Below, one piece after another: positions 1 through 9,389 of a stretch of 64,000 nt of DNA (positions are counted from its first letter, which is position 1; each line of letters starts with the position of its first letter). The translations under genes and the position numbers were made by a program. The notes below the pieces were generated by a model, which saw nothing but the letters and a program-made list of their open reading frames with translations, was not told the DNA's origin and made no database searches. The stretch comes from Croceivirga sp. (GTDB taxonomy: Bacteria > Bacteroidota > Bacteroidia > Flavobacteriales > Flavobacteriaceae): NCBI GenBank assembly GCA_028284935.1, contig JANQQQ010000016.1, positions 212,730 through 276,729 of the forward strand. The letters are read 5' to 3'.

Positions 1-720
1 GTCCCCGTAATCTTTTACGGAAAGGCGAAGTTTTCCACCAAAAGCTTCTGCTTTCTCTTTGGTTCTATTGATAAGGGTGATATGATCGTTTCCTGTATGC
101 TTTATGAGATTGGCACATGTATTCCTCCCAATTTTTCCTGTGCCAAACAACAAAATATTCTTGTTTTCAATATCGGGAATGGTATCCAACATGTATTTCA
201 CGGAGGCAAAAGCCACTGAGGTGGCCCCGGAAGAGAGTTCCGTTTCAGTTTTAATACGCTTGCTTGCCTGTAAAACGGAATTGCAAAGGCGTTCCAAAAA
301 AGGATTGGTCATGCCATGTTTTTTGGACCGGTAAAAACTTTGCTTGATTTGACTTATGATTTCAAAATCCCCAAGAATCTGGCTATCCAAACCGGTACCC
401 ACTTTGAACAAATGTGCAATGGCGTCATAGTTTTTGTAAACATAGGCGGATTCCTGAAATTCCTCTATGGTACCTTGGGTATTCGCGCACAACATCTTAA
501 TTAGTTGATAGGGGTGTTGGGCAAAGCCATAGACTTCAGTTCGGTTACAGGTAGAAATAACGAGCAAACCGTCCAAACCTTCGGATTTTGCCATCAAGGT
601 CAAGCCATCTATGTTTGGCACATTAAGACTAAATTTTCCACGTAGTTCAGCATCAGCTTTTCTGTAACTGAGGCCAACAGCAAAAAATGATGGATATTTA
701 GATAAGTGGAAATTCTTCAT
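1..720 (-). CDS. hemA: Glutamyl-tRNA reductase, N-terminal 240 residues (cut by window edge)
   Basis: Reduces glutamyl-tRNA to glutamate-1-semialdehyde, the first committed step of C5-pathway tetrapyrrole synthesis in the cytosol. The minus-strand frame is open from the ATG at 718-720 to base 1. It shows the catalytic-cysteine motif STCNRTE (Cys58), the substrate-pocket motif GLDSQILGD (about 110-118), the SSGATSVAF segment, and the start of a Rossmann NADPH domain (LLFGTGKIGR). The 3' half lies outside the window. It is divergent from an AraC-type gene, with a 204 bp spacer between them. Family assignment is secure; in this phylum hemC and hemD often follow, but that cannot be seen here. Confidence 0.97.
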   Translation of the reverse strand, partial: MKNFHLSKYPSFFAVGLSYRKADAELRGKFSLNVPNIDGLTLMAKSEGLDGLLVISTCNRTEVYGFAQHPYQLIKMLCANTQGTIEEFQESAYVYKNYDAIAHLFKVGTGLDSQILGDFEIISQIKQSFYRSKKHGMTNPFLERLCNSVLQASKRIKTETELSSGATSVAFASVKYMLDTIPDIENKNILLFGTGKIGRNTCANLIKHTGNDHITLINRTKEKAEAFGGKLRLSVKDYGD

Positions 721-803
721 TTTGCTCTACCGATTGCAAAATTAAGCCCGCAATAGATGTTAAAATAACGCTAGCGGTTCAATTTGTGTCAAAAGGCCGA
801 CTT

Positions 804-829
804 TTGAAGTACTTTAAGGGTTATTTTTG
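804..829 (+). promoter_or_regulatory. Weak candidate promoter for the AraC gene
   Basis: TATTTTTG at 822-829 matches the Bacteroidota -7 consensus TAnnTTTG. A TTG lies at 804-806, but the 15-base spacing is shorter than usual. This is pattern matching only. Confidence 0.28.
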
Positions 830-924
830 GGATACCTTGATTTTATTTGGTTTACCAATAAAATAATTCTAATTTAGACTGATTTTAAATAAAAGGGAAA
901 CATGTAAACTTTTAAAGCAAACCA

Positions 925-1803
925 ATGGAAAATGTCGGTATCGGTTCTTACGAACAGCTTTATGTGGACGATGAAGTCTATGTGCTTAAAATTCAAAATG
1001 AAACGGAACAGCACAAAGAGGTAGTCCATCCTATTGATAGAAATTATATACAATTCCATTTTTCCTTGAAAGGGGGAGCACAATTTTTATTCAACAATGG
1101 AAATTATCATTTGGATGTTTCTGAAGAGAATTCACTTCTGTTGTACAATACACAAAAAGATTTGCCCCTTCATTTAATGGTGAGTCCCCAGACATGGGTG
1201 CTATCGGTGGTGGTTTCCATTCAACGGTTTCATGCCCTCTTTTCTGAAGATGCCGAAGAAATACCGTTTTTAAGTGGTTCTTTTAGTGAAAAGAAATATT
1301 ACGCACAGGAGGTGCTTACCCCTTCCATGGCAGTGGTCCTAAGTCAGTTGATGGGATCCAATCTTCACCCCTCCATTCAAAAATTGTATACCAAGGGAAA
1401 AATCTATGAGTTGATCGCCCTGTACTTTAACAAAACAAGTGATGCTGATTTGGAACAATGCCCTTTTCTTGCAGATGAGGATAACGTTCGAAAAATCAAA
1501 CACGCCAAAGACATTATTTTGGAACGAATGGCGGAGCCACCTACACTTCATGAACTCTCCGATGAGATTGGACTAAGCTTAAAAAAATTAAAGGAAGGGT
1601 TCAAACAGATTTATGGGGATTCCGTCTATGGCTATCTTTTGGACCATAAAATGGATCTGGCACGAAAACTACTGGAATCAGGGAAATACAATGTCAATGA
1701 AATAGCCCTAAAGCTGGGATATAGTACCGCCAGTCATTTCATTGCCTCTTTTAAAAAGAAGTATGGCACAACCCCTAAAAAATATGTAACTTCCTTAACC
1801 TAA
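925..1803 (+). CDS. AraC family transcriptional regulator
   Basis: 292-residue cytosolic regulator. The N-terminal ~165 residues resemble a cupin-like ligand-sensing fold with no membrane segment. The C-terminal ~100 residues are a double helix-turn-helix AraC domain: the first HTH is around LHELSDEIGLSLKKLKEGF, the second around VNEIALKLGYSTASHFIASF, and the tail is the typical KKYGTTPKKY. Its divergent placement beside hemA is one I recall from other flavobacteria (PchR-like regulators at heme loci), so control of heme synthesis or iron uptake is a reasonable inference. The ligand is unknown. The ATG is at 925 and the next gene begins 11 bases after the stop. Confidence 0.9.
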   Translation: MENVGIGSYEQLYVDDEVYVLKIQNETEQHKEVVHPIDRNYIQFHFSLKGGAQFLFNNGNYHLDVSEENSLLLYNTQKDLPLHLMVSPQTWVLSVVVSIQRFHALFSEDAEEIPFLSGSFSEKKYYAQEVLTPSMAVVLSQLMGSNLHPSIQKLYTKGKIYELIALYFNKTSDADLEQCPFLADEDNVRKIKHAKDIILERMAEPPTLHELSDEIGLSLKKLKEGFKQIYGDSVYGYLLDHKMDLARKLLESGKYNVNEIALKLGYSTASHFIASFKKKYGTTPKKYVTSLT

Positions 1804-1813
1804 GATTGCAATC

Positions 1814-2569
1814 ATGAATAGAGTTTCCAGCCTACTTGTTGTCTTATTCCTAGGAGCTCATCTAGGGTTTGCACAATACGCCACTGCACCAAAATACATG
1901 GAGAATCCCATTCCAGAATTGGTTCTGGCCTTTACAAAAACTGAGGGGTACCGACATCAAAGTATCGAAAAAGGGGTGAGGACCCTAAGGGAGTTGGGTC
2001 GGGAAAATGGATTTATAGTGCTACAGACGGAAACTGCAGAGGATTTTAATGCTGACAATCTAAAGAACTTTAAACTGGTGGTTTTTTTGAGTACCACCCA
2101 AGACGTTTTAAATGGGGAACAAGAACGCGCCTTTGAAAATTACATGAAAAATGGTGGTGCCTTTATGGGGATACATGCAGCAGCGGATACGGAGTATGAT
2201 TGGCTCTGGTACGGAAAATTGGTAGGCGGGTATTTTGAAAGTCACCCTCAAGGTACGCCAACGGCCAAAATTGAGGTCATTAATAAAGAACATCCTTCAA
2301 CGGCCCATTTGCCGGACATATGGCAGCGTACGGACGAATGGTATAATTACAAAAGCTTGAACCCCAACGTCACTGTTTTGATGAATTTGGACGAATCCAG
2401 TTACGAAGGTGGCACTAATGGTGAAAATCACCCTATTGCTTGGTACCATGAATTTGAAGGCGGTCGAGCATTTTACACTGGAGGGGGGCATACGGAGGCT
2501 TCCTTTGATGAGCCTAAATTTCGTCAACACCTTTTAGGGGCCATGGAATGGTGCTTGGGGAGGAAATGA
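1814..2569 (+). CDS. Secreted ThuA-like domain protein
   Basis: 251 residues with a clear signal peptide (hydrophobic 5-19, then FAQ), so exported. The mature part is a ThuA/GATase1-like flavodoxin-type fold. Recognisable segments are AFTKTEGYRHQSIEKG near the start, VVFLSTTQDVL, GGAFMGIHAAADTEYDW, and the C-terminal HPIAWYHEFEGGRAFYTGGGHT. ThuA proteins are linked to trehalose/disaccharide use in rhizobia; in Bacteroidota they are common in sugar-oxidation clusters, and the reaction is not firmly known. It follows the AraC gene by 10 bases on the same strand and may be cotranscribed, although the two functions look unrelated. Confidence 0.88.
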   Translation: MNRVSSLLVVLFLGAHLGFAQYATAPKYMENPIPELVLAFTKTEGYRHQSIEKGVRTLRELGRENGFIVLQTETAEDFNADNLKNFKLVVFLSTTQDVLNGEQERAFENYMKNGGAFMGIHAAADTEYDWLWYGKLVGGYFESHPQGTPTAKIEVINKEHPSTAHLPDIWQRTDEWYNYKSLNPNVTVLMNLDESSYEGGTNGENHPIAWYHEFEGGRAFYTGGGHTEASFDEPKFRQHLLGAMEWCLGRK

Positions 2570-2590
2570 GTAAAGATGGACCCTAAAACA

Positions 2591-3421
2591 TCAAAGGGGC
2601 CTAGCCACAACAATTCCGGTGTTACGTTTTATTTTTTTTAGGTAATCCACCAGGGGTTCTTCCGTTATTTTTACTTCCCCTGATATAGAGGCATGCAACA
2701 AATGGATGCGGCCATTGGGCTGACGAATGGCGAGCCCGGTATGGGTCACATCCAATCCCTTGATAGAAGTGGCCAACGCAATAATGTCCCCATTTTGAAG
2801 TTTATCCTCTATTGCCTCTATTTTATCTTGAGGTAAAACACATAAGGTTTCTTTGGCCAATTCCGCTTCCACTTCAAGCATGGTATTGAAATTGGTATCA
2901 TCCGCTAAAAAAGGATACAATTCGCGGTGCGTACCCATAAAATTAATGGATTTGTTTACCTCAAGACCCCCTAATTCCGGTGTGATATCCTTAACTAAAC
3001 CCTTCTCGTTATTGTTTCGAATCCAGTCTGTAAAATAATGTAAACGAGATGAATACCCATTTAAACAACCATTACGATACCGAATGGTTTTTAATGCAGA
3101 CACAAAATCGCGGAAGGTATTTTTGTTTTCCCGTAATAGCAGTGAAAAAGCAAGGACATTTTCAACAAATGTGGTACAATCCAACCCCCTAAGATTGACG
3201 ACTAAGGTTTCTTTCTCTCCAATTTCGAGTGTTTTCTCAACATATGGCGTACCTAAAAATGTTTTACCTATGGGAACGATGAGGTTTTCATTTAAGGCCA
3301 GATTCCGTAATTCGGAAATCTTGGATGTAAATAATAGGCTGTCCTCTGGCGAACAGGTAATTTGTGCCATAGAAACGGAGCACATCATAAATAATAAAAG
3401 GGAAACAAAGTTCAATCGCAT
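2591..3421 (-). CDS. DUF1460 family (N-acetylmuramoyl-L-alanine amidase-like) exported protein
   Basis: 276 residues from the ATG at 3419-3421. I prefer this to an ATG six codons upstream because the signal peptide (hydrophobic 4-18, then SMAQ) starts there. The core carries the DUF1460 hallmark NLRGLDCTTFVENV with a probable catalytic Cys82, plus downstream HTGLAIR (His) and HLLHAS motifs, as in NlpC/P60-like papain folds. Known DUF1460 structures resemble cell-wall amidases/peptidases acting in the periplasm. It converges on the ThuA gene and diverges from the six-gene operon at 3647. Confidence 0.88.
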   Translation of the reverse strand: MRLNFVSLLLFMMCSVSMAQITCSPEDSLLFTSKISELRNLALNENLIVPIGKTFLGTPYVEKTLEIGEKETLVVNLRGLDCTTFVENVLAFSLLLRENKNTFRDFVSALKTIRYRNGCLNGYSSRLHYFTDWIRNNNEKGLVKDITPELGGLEVNKSINFMGTHRELYPFLADDTNFNTMLEVEAELAKETLCVLPQDKIEAIEDKLQNGDIIALATSIKGLDVTHTGLAIRQPNGRIHLLHASISGEVKITEEPLVDYLKKIKRNTGIVVARPL

Positions 3422-3524
3422 GATATCAAAGGTATCCATTTCGGCTGAAACACTTCATCTGGCCCAATGCAGCGGCATTTCTTTTCATTTCGTAACAAAA
3501 CTGCTTTTCTGCATACATATAATC

Positions 3525-3548
3525 AAAGCACTTGAATAATAGTGCTTT
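3525..3548. promoter_or_regulatory. Hairpin in divergent spacer
   Basis: AAAGCACT and AGTGCTTT form a perfect 8-bp stem around an 8-nt loop. It lies between the divergent DUF1460 gene and the six-gene operon, so it may be an operator or leader structure rather than a terminator. The role is unknown. Confidence 0.45.
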
Positions 3549-3596
3549 TACACCTCGGTTTTTTTATCGAAATTCGAGAAACAAATGTATTTGTAT

Positions 3597-3614
3597 TTCC
3601 CGCTGTCGCGGGAA
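3597..3614. promoter_or_regulatory. 5' leader hairpin before the six-gene operon
   Basis: TTCCCGC / GCGGGAA form a 7-bp stem with loop TGTC, ending 32 bases before the first ATG of the operon. It is GC-rich in an AT-rich spacer and followed by a T-rich stretch, so it could be an attenuator, a stability element or a small REP-type repeat. Confidence 0.45.
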
Positions 3615-3646
3615 TTTATTTCTAACCCTAAAAACACCATAACATA

Positions 3647-4987
3647 ATGGCCGACGATTTTGATTTATTGGAAACCGAATCGAGCTCCGCACAGGAAAAA
3701 GTAGATGTCAATTGGGGTAAGGCCGTGGACCAAATGAAGTCCAAGCTTGCCCAGGAGGACGATCCCGAAGTTCGCCAAAAAATACTGAACGCAACGCTGG
3801 ATGATGTTGTGGGTATGGCCGAAAAAGACAGAAAGTCTTTGTTGGAAGCGATAAAGGATTTGACTGATTACCAAGATGAGGTCGGAATCATTTTTGAAAA
3901 ATTCTCTACACTGAACGCAGCCGAGCAAAAGGTGATCGATGATGCCCAAAAGGGATTGGAACGGGCCAAAGCGGCCCTTGTGGAAGCCGAAAATGTAAAG
4001 GACAATTGGTGGAATAACCTTTGGGGAAGAAAATCAAAAATAAAGAAGCGCGAGGCGGAATTGGAAGCCGCCCAGAAAATAAGGGATGGTGCCGATTTAA
4101 AAGCTAAACAGATGTTCCAAGAACGCATAGAATCTGCGGATGTACAAACCTTATTAAACGAGCTTTCCTATAAAAGTCAGGCTGCGGTTGGGCGTTTAAA
4201 AAGTCGTGAAAGTGAGATAAAAGAGGTAGAGGACAAACTTCAAGTAGCCATCGTAGAAGCCAGTAAGAACCACACCAAAGCCCTGGAAAAGAAAAAGGAG
4301 ACCGAAGAAAAACTGGAAGAACAATATGCGTTGTTAAAACAAGCAAGGCAGGCTTTGGAGGAAATAGCGGATAAGCAATCCTCAGAGTATTCAGAGGCCA
4401 TAGGAAAGGTGACGGTTATTGAGCAAAAAGTAGAGGAACTGGAAGGGCTGAAAAATGCCTATACTACTTTGGCAGCGAGTAAGGATAGTTTTGTACACAA
4501 GCACAATTTGACCATTAAGGTATTAACCTCCCTACGAAGTAACCTACAAACGCATCGCGCCAAACTGAAGAGTGATACAGACGAGCGCTTAAAGTATTAT
4601 GACGGTTATGTGGTGGCCTTAAAGGCACGTACCGATCAGGAATTCGCTGCCATTCTGGAACATTTGGGCGTCAAGACCGATGAGCATATTGGGCAAACAT
4701 TGGCAGCTATGCATTCCGCTAGTGCCAAGGCGCGTCAAGAAATGATGGACAACATTCCGGTACACGAAAAAGTCATGCAAGGGGTCTATTCCAGCTATGC
4801 TGAGGCTCTTCAAGAGATACGTGAAAAGGACGCGGACATTCAAAAGGATTTTGCAAATCGATATGGTATCGATATGAAGGAAATCTTTGAGGAGTACTAT
4901 GCTTCCGATGGTGATGCACCAGCTGATGAAGGAGGTAGTGATGCTCCACCACCAACTCCAAAGACCGAGGATGATCTTTTAAGCTAA
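3647..4987 (+). CDS. Long coiled-coil protein, first gene of six-gene AAA+ operon (unknown function)
   Basis: 446 residues, no signal peptide or membrane segment. Residues about 90-400 are almost entirely charged helix with heptad-like patterning (e.g. EAELEAAQKIRDGADLKAK and KKETEEKLEEQYALLKQ). The C-terminus is a disordered acidic/proline tail ending PPPTPKTEDDLLS. The short Trp-rich break NWWNNLWGRKSKIKKRE near 120 is distinctive and could be a membrane- or partner-binding patch. I do not recognise a named family; Flavobacteria carry similar proteins, sometimes labelled microtubule-binding by automatic annotation, which is not informative. A remote relation to TelA-type helical proteins is a possibility only a profile search could settle. 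It is likely a scaffold or adaptor for the downstream AAA+ ATPase. Confidence 0.8.
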   Translation: MADDFDLLETESSSAQEKVDVNWGKAVDQMKSKLAQEDDPEVRQKILNATLDDVVGMAEKDRKSLLEAIKDLTDYQDEVGIIFEKFSTLNAAEQKVIDDAQKGLERAKAALVEAENVKDNWWNNLWGRKSKIKKREAELEAAQKIRDGADLKAKQMFQERIESADVQTLLNELSYKSQAAVGRLKSRESEIKEVEDKLQVAIVEASKNHTKALEKKKETEEKLEEQYALLKQARQALEEIADKQSSEYSEAIGKVTVIEQKVEELEGLKNAYTTLAASKDSFVHKHNLTIKVLTSLRSNLQTHRAKLKSDTDERLKYYDGYVVALKARTDQEFAAILEHLGVKTDEHIGQTLAAMHSASAKARQEMMDNIPVHEKVMQGVYSSYAEALQEIREKDADIQKDFANRYGIDMKEIFEEYYASDGDAPADEGGSDAPPPTPKTEDDLLS

Positions 4988-4999
4988 ACCCTTGCCCAA

Positions 5000-5017
5000 C
5001 CTTCCTTATAAGGAAGG
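5000..5017. promoter_or_regulatory. Perfect 18-nt palindrome between operon genes 1 and 2
   Basis: CCTTCCTTATAAGGAAGG is fully self-complementary and starts 12 bases after the stop of the coiled-coil gene. There is no U-run after it, so it is better read as an mRNA end-protecting or processing structure than as a strong terminator. Confidence 0.5.
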
Positions 5018-5080
5018 CGTAGGATAGTTGCACGAAACGTCTGTTGTAAGTTTTAAATTATGTAATACCCTGAAAAAAGT

Positions 5081-5096
5081 CTCCCACTTTTGGGAG
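5081..5096. promoter_or_regulatory. Second hairpin upstream of operon gene 2
   Basis: CTCCCA / TGGGAG form a stem with a 4-nt loop, 24 bases before the ATG at 5120. Together with the palindrome at 5000 it makes the only structured gap in an otherwise tightly packed operon. Confidence 0.45.
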
Positions 5097-5119
5097 GAGA
5101 TGGAAGGGCCTCTATAATT

Positions 5120-6172
5120 ATGACCCTTAACCAAATTGTAACACCATTGGATAGTGCCGTTCTTGAGACGAAAGCACAGTACAAGGTCTATTTTAAGATT
5201 GTGGCACATGCCTTGAAGGAATTGGTCGCCAGTATCGAAAAGGAAAATATCTGTACCGATGCTGAGGCCACTTTTGTAAAACAGTATGGTAACCTCCTGA
5301 TCTATTCCTTGGAAGCATTTCGAATCAAATATCTTTTCGATGACGATGAAAGAATGCGTATCGATCTCACGGAATCCGGATTTCCCAGTTACCTGGAGTT
5401 TCGCTATTTGTACAATGATTTGGAATTAAGGCATGAGCACGTAAGTAAGCTTCCTATGGTGGAAGCGATTAAAGCTGAGTTTCTTGAGACGCTCATGAAG
5501 TATAAGCAACCCATTGATGACGATAAGTTGCACAAAGCAGCCTCGGTAATTTATTATACCTCGGTGGAAAAGCAATTCATCTATAAACGCTTTGTACAAG
5601 GAAAAATCCTCCCGGTAATAGGCTTAGGAGCCGAATACATGGTAAGTTGGTCGTTTTATGACGTTACCTACAATCGTCCCTTTATTTGCTTTATGTATTT
5701 CAATCTCAACAAAGAAAAGATTGAAGACGTAAAGCAGGAACTCTACTCGGTTTTGGAGCAAACGGCGGACCGTGATATGGAAATTGATATGTTGGCCTAT
5801 GCTATTGATAAAAAGCTACCACAGCTACGTCCCAAACGGATCAAAAAGTTGGATTTGGGGCCACTCCATAACGTTTTTGCCAAAGACGAACTGGAAATCA
5901 CCCATGTTATTTTAAAGGCCATTGTGGAAAAAACCTTCGACCTTTCCGCGTACGCTATTTCATTGGGAGTGGATGAGGCCGTTTCGAAATCGGAATTCAA
6001 AGAGGGAAGTCTTTTCAATAAGCAGACGTTACAGGTTTGGGAAAAATCAAAACGAAAAAAGTACTTGTTTTCGCCGCATCGGGTGATACAATCACTTTAC
6101 GATGAAATACCGGAGATCATAAACGCATTAACCGGAAATCCGATTGAGATTTCAAGTCTAAAACTCGACTAA
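5120..6172 (+). CDS. Conserved-looking cytosolic protein, operon gene 2 (unknown function)
   Basis: 350 residues from the ATG at 5120. An upstream in-frame ATG at 5090 lies inside a hairpin and is less likely. No signal peptide or strong membrane helix; the composition is that of a folded helical/mixed protein (e.g. YYTSVEKQFIYKRFVQGKI, VSWSFYDVTYNRPFICF). I recognise no family, motif or catalytic signature. It ends 5 bases before the AAA+ ATPase gene, so the two are almost certainly cotranscribed and probably work together. Substrate receptor, adaptor or structural partner of the ATPase are all open. Confidence 0.8.
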   Translation: MTLNQIVTPLDSAVLETKAQYKVYFKIVAHALKELVASIEKENICTDAEATFVKQYGNLLIYSLEAFRIKYLFDDDERMRIDLTESGFPSYLEFRYLYNDLELRHEHVSKLPMVEAIKAEFLETLMKYKQPIDDDKLHKAASVIYYTSVEKQFIYKRFVQGKILPVIGLGAEYMVSWSFYDVTYNRPFICFMYFNLNKEKIEDVKQELYSVLEQTADRDMEIDMLAYAIDKKLPQLRPKRIKKLDLGPLHNVFAKDELEITHVILKAIVEKTFDLSAYAISLGVDEAVSKSEFKEGSLFNKQTLQVWEKSKRKKYLFSPHRVIQSLYDEIPEIINALTGNPIEISSLKLD

Positions 6173-6177
6173 TCAGC

Positions 6178-8142
6178 ATGGAGCACGACAGCACATTTCC
6201 CATAAAAAACTCTGAACTGGATACACTTCGTGATGAAGCTACTTCCTATTTACGGGGGATACAGTGGGAACAGGGAGGAAAGGCCAAAAGCAGGAACAAG
6301 GAAAAGAAGGACGAATCCATTCTGTTATACCTCTCCAAGGCGACCGGCAACGCTGCGAACGAGGTGATTTCCGTTTCAAAAACCATCTTGGCCCTAAAAA
6401 AAAGACTGTTGCCCAATTCCGTAGCCATTCCCATACATCTCAACCGGGCCTTGTATGCCTTGCAGGAAGGATTGACCATGGGTATTTGGTTGAAGGACAG
6501 TTACGCCGATGCGTCTGGCCTATCGACCCTAAATGAACGAAAATCGACCTTGGATGTTTCCCAACGGCGGGAGTACGACTCCAAACAACAAACGGCTACG
6601 GCCTTTATGCTCCATGGAATCGCATGTCGCGTTCTCTTTGATTTAAAACCGCTGGCTTCGGACGATTTGAGTGTGATGAGGAACAAATTTGCAGGTATTC
6701 CCGAGCTTTCCGTGCTTTCTCCCCTCAAGGGCATATCCTGTATGTTGTTCTATTTTGATACGTATTTGAACCATCCTGAGATTATTACTTCCGATGAAGA
6801 AATGACCAATTTTTCAGTAGTGTTCTTTGAGGCGTTGATTTCGGAAATACAACAACGTCTGGCCACTTTTGAATATACCGAGACCATAACGGACCGTACC
6901 TATAAACTTGAAAAAAGTGAATTCGCCATTTCGGGATGGGACAATGTTTTTGAAGGTACCGCGGTCAGCGTTGAATTCAATAAGGTTCAGTTCGAGGAAA
7001 TTGTGGGAAACCGGGACGCCAAGCACTTTGCCCGAAGGTTAACGGAACGGATGATGAGCTATGATTTTGAAGCCAAAAAGAATCCCTTTCAAGAGTTAGG
7101 TGGATTTATGCCCGTCTTTATGGGATATGGAATCCCAGGAACGGGAAAGAGCATGCTTATCGCTGCCATTGCCACAAAGTTGAAGGAACAATGTGATGCT
7201 TTGGACATTCCATTTCTCTTTCATCCCATGCCCGATACCTTGATATCAACCTTTCAAGGGGGATCTGCTGAAAAAATGGTACAATGGATGAAACCTTTGC
7301 AAGACCCGAATAAATTGATTTTTGCTCCAATCGATGACGCAGAGAATAATTTACAGGAGCGCACCGCGCAAGGCGTTTCCGCTGGGGTAAAAGAGGTTAT
7401 CGGTGTCTTTTTGAGGTATACGGAGGGGGCCTATGCCATCAACTATGGCAATAGTTCCATTGGTTTGTTCACCAACTTGCCCGAAATGTTGGATAAAGCG
7501 GTAATTTCAAGGGTACAGGGCAGGTTTAAAATCGATGGGGCACGTAATATTCCGGATTTTATCGACCAAGATTATATCTGGTGGCGAAAGTTTGAAAAAA
7601 CGATGCCCGACTTTGTCAATATGAAGAACCCAATGGATTATGAATTTTTGAGTGAACAGGGATTGGCGAAGAATTTGAGTGAAATCTTAAATCAGTCTGA
7701 GAAGCCTACCGAAGCCAGGGTGCTCGAGATTTATGAAGAAGTGGAAGCAAAGTATTCGACCAATGAACATCTTTTCTTTGCCGAACTGTACAAACGCATT
7801 CAAAAATCGTTTCCATTTTTCTCTTCCCGTGATATTCGAAACATTCAAAGTACCATATCCTTGCGGCTTACGGATTTTGACCTCCCCGAGGATTGGTTCA
7901 ATGATCCCGAGTTGTATTTTAAAAAGGATTACGATACCAAGTTCGCCATGCTCAAGGAGTTGATGAAGGCCAACATGAAGGGACTTGATTTTTCAGATAT
8001 TCGAAGACAGGAAACGGTCCGCTATTTGGACAATGTGGCTACCATTGCCGATACCGATTTTAAACGAAAGGTAGAAGCGCGCGTTCATGACTTAAATGTA
8101 AGCTTGGAAGCCAATAAAATATTCGAGAACGGAAATTCATGA
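6178..8142 (+). CDS. AAA+ ATPase with large N-terminal domain, operon gene 3
   Basis: 654 residues, cytosolic. Residues 1-300 are a helical domain of unknown fold; about 310-500 is a classic AAA module. Walker A is GIPGTGKS (318-325). A pore-loop-like segment FQGGSAEKM lies around 359-367, in the place of the aromatic pore loop of p97/FtsH-type ATPases. The Walker B strand LIFAPIDDAEN (380-390) has an unusual Pro and a DDAE end. Sensor-1 Asn is in FTNLPE (433), and candidate arginine fingers are R445/R449 in SRVQGRF. A C-terminal ~150-residue helical region follows. There is no protease or nuclease domain, so it probably remodels or threads a protein partner. The gene overlaps the next by 4 bases (ATGA), implying translational coupling. 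Confidence 0.9.
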   Translation: MEHDSTFPIKNSELDTLRDEATSYLRGIQWEQGGKAKSRNKEKKDESILLYLSKATGNAANEVISVSKTILALKKRLLPNSVAIPIHLNRALYALQEGLTMGIWLKDSYADASGLSTLNERKSTLDVSQRREYDSKQQTATAFMLHGIACRVLFDLKPLASDDLSVMRNKFAGIPELSVLSPLKGISCMLFYFDTYLNHPEIITSDEEMTNFSVVFFEALISEIQQRLATFEYTETITDRTYKLEKSEFAISGWDNVFEGTAVSVEFNKVQFEEIVGNRDAKHFARRLTERMMSYDFEAKKNPFQELGGFMPVFMGYGIPGTGKSMLIAAIATKLKEQCDALDIPFLFHPMPDTLISTFQGGSAEKMVQWMKPLQDPNKLIFAPIDDAENNLQERTAQGVSAGVKEVIGVFLRYTEGAYAINYGNSSIGLFTNLPEMLDKAVISRVQGRFKIDGARNIPDFIDQDYIWWRKFEKTMPDFVNMKNPMDYEFLSEQGLAKNLSEILNQSEKPTEARVLEIYEEVEAKYSTNEHLFFAELYKRIQKSFPFFSSRDIRNIQSTISLRLTDFDLPEDWFNDPELYFKKDYDTKFAMLKELMKANMKGLDFSDIRRQETVRYLDNVATIADTDFKRKVEARVHDLNVSLEANKIFENGNS

Positions 8143-9389
8143 AGAAACTAAGGGAAGCGGGATTATTTGGGGGTGCTTTGGTCACCCTTTCTGGGTCGTT
8201 GGCGAGACGCTATAATGAGTGTCTGGCCATGCTCGGGGTTACGCCTACCAAGCTAAAGACCTTTTCCATTGATGGTATGGGTTGGAGTCCTGAAGTTGCC
8301 GTTGAGAAGAAGGAAAACTATTACTTAAACACCGGGGAGGCCAATGTAAATGCCATCATTATTTCCCCAGATCAACAGGGCAAACCGGCACATATGCCCT
8401 CGCATAGTTTTGATCGCGATGTCATGGAGGCCGTTTTTGCAGCCTATGGCAAGGAGATTCGCGACATCACCAAAGACTCGGCCTTGGTTTTGCATCTGGA
8501 TCAGAAGATTGACGCCCTTTTTGAACCTTTCGATCTGTTACGCTACGATAAAATGGAGGTCACTTTTGCCCTATTGAACGATCTGGATAAGAAGCAGATG
8601 GAACAACAGGCCTATATCAACCTGTTTGAGCGTGATAATAATTTCATTGATCGTGACGTGCATAGCCAATTACTGAAATCAGTCAAGGAATATGGGGACC
8701 TTAGGGGGCGTAAATTGCAATTGGATCCGTTTACATTGGATCTACGTTCCTTTTATACGCGGGCTTTTGGTGGCGTTTTTGTGTTAAAGGATTTCAAGGA
8801 GGAGATATTGATTTTTGAAGACAAAAAAATATTCCAAAATGCCATTGACGATACGGCACATGATGTGTTATTGTTTCATAAGGACCATGATGAATTGCTG
8901 GAGGCCTTGGTCAATAATAGCGTGCTTCAGAAAGATTTTAAGGATGCCATGCGTACACCTAGGTATGCCCGCATCAAGAAACATGTCTTTGTAGAGGAAA
9001 TAGAAAAGACGGATCATCCGTTAAGTGAGATTCTTGACAGCCATTTTTTGTTTAAAAAGTACATGAACACCCTCCCCCAAGAAATTCAAAAGAGAATTTC
9101 AGGTGTGGAACGCTATTTTCAAAGACTGATTGTGGATAAGAATCTCAAGTTACAGGATTATGTGGATGAACATTTTGTGAAGATTTTGCATGAACCCCAT
9201 CCGTCCTTGCAGGAAGAAGAGGAGGAATTGGTTTGGAAACTGCTTTCAAAAATAGTACCTAAAGATCCTGTGCACATGTATTGGTATGACAAAGAGCAGT
9301 TTTACAATGTATATAGCAGCTGGAGTCCTGATTATCAGGAATGGGTCATCGAAAAAATACTCGAAAACAATAAAAAACAAGGCGCATGA
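8139..9389 (+). CDS. Cytosolic protein, operon gene 4 (unknown; possibly DUF6638-type)
   Basis: 416 residues with no signal peptide or membrane helix. The N-terminus has a glycine-rich stretch (LFGGALVTLSGSLARRYNECL) followed by KTFSIDGMGWSPEVA. The N-terminal pattern matches my memory of a Bacteroidota-restricted family I believe is catalogued as DUF6638, but this is unverified and would not give a function. It is ATGA-overlapped with both the AAA+ gene upstream and the membrane gene downstream, so the four are made in near-stoichiometric fashion. A tight partner of the ATPase is the natural inference. Confidence 0.82.
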   Translation: MKKLREAGLFGGALVTLSGSLARRYNECLAMLGVTPTKLKTFSIDGMGWSPEVAVEKKENYYLNTGEANVNAIIISPDQQGKPAHMPSHSFDRDVMEAVFAAYGKEIRDITKDSALVLHLDQKIDALFEPFDLLRYDKMEVTFALLNDLDKKQMEQQAYINLFERDNNFIDRDVHSQLLKSVKEYGDLRGRKLQLDPFTLDLRSFYTRAFGGVFVLKDFKEEILIFEDKKIFQNAIDDTAHDVLLFHKDHDELLEALVNNSVLQKDFKDAMRTPRYARIKKHVFVEEIEKTDHPLSEILDSHFLFKKYMNTLPQEIQKRISGVERYFQRLIVDKNLKLQDYVDEHFVKILHEPHPSLQEEEEELVWKLLSKIVPKDPVHMYWYDKEQFYNVYSSWSPDYQEWVIEKILENNKKQGA

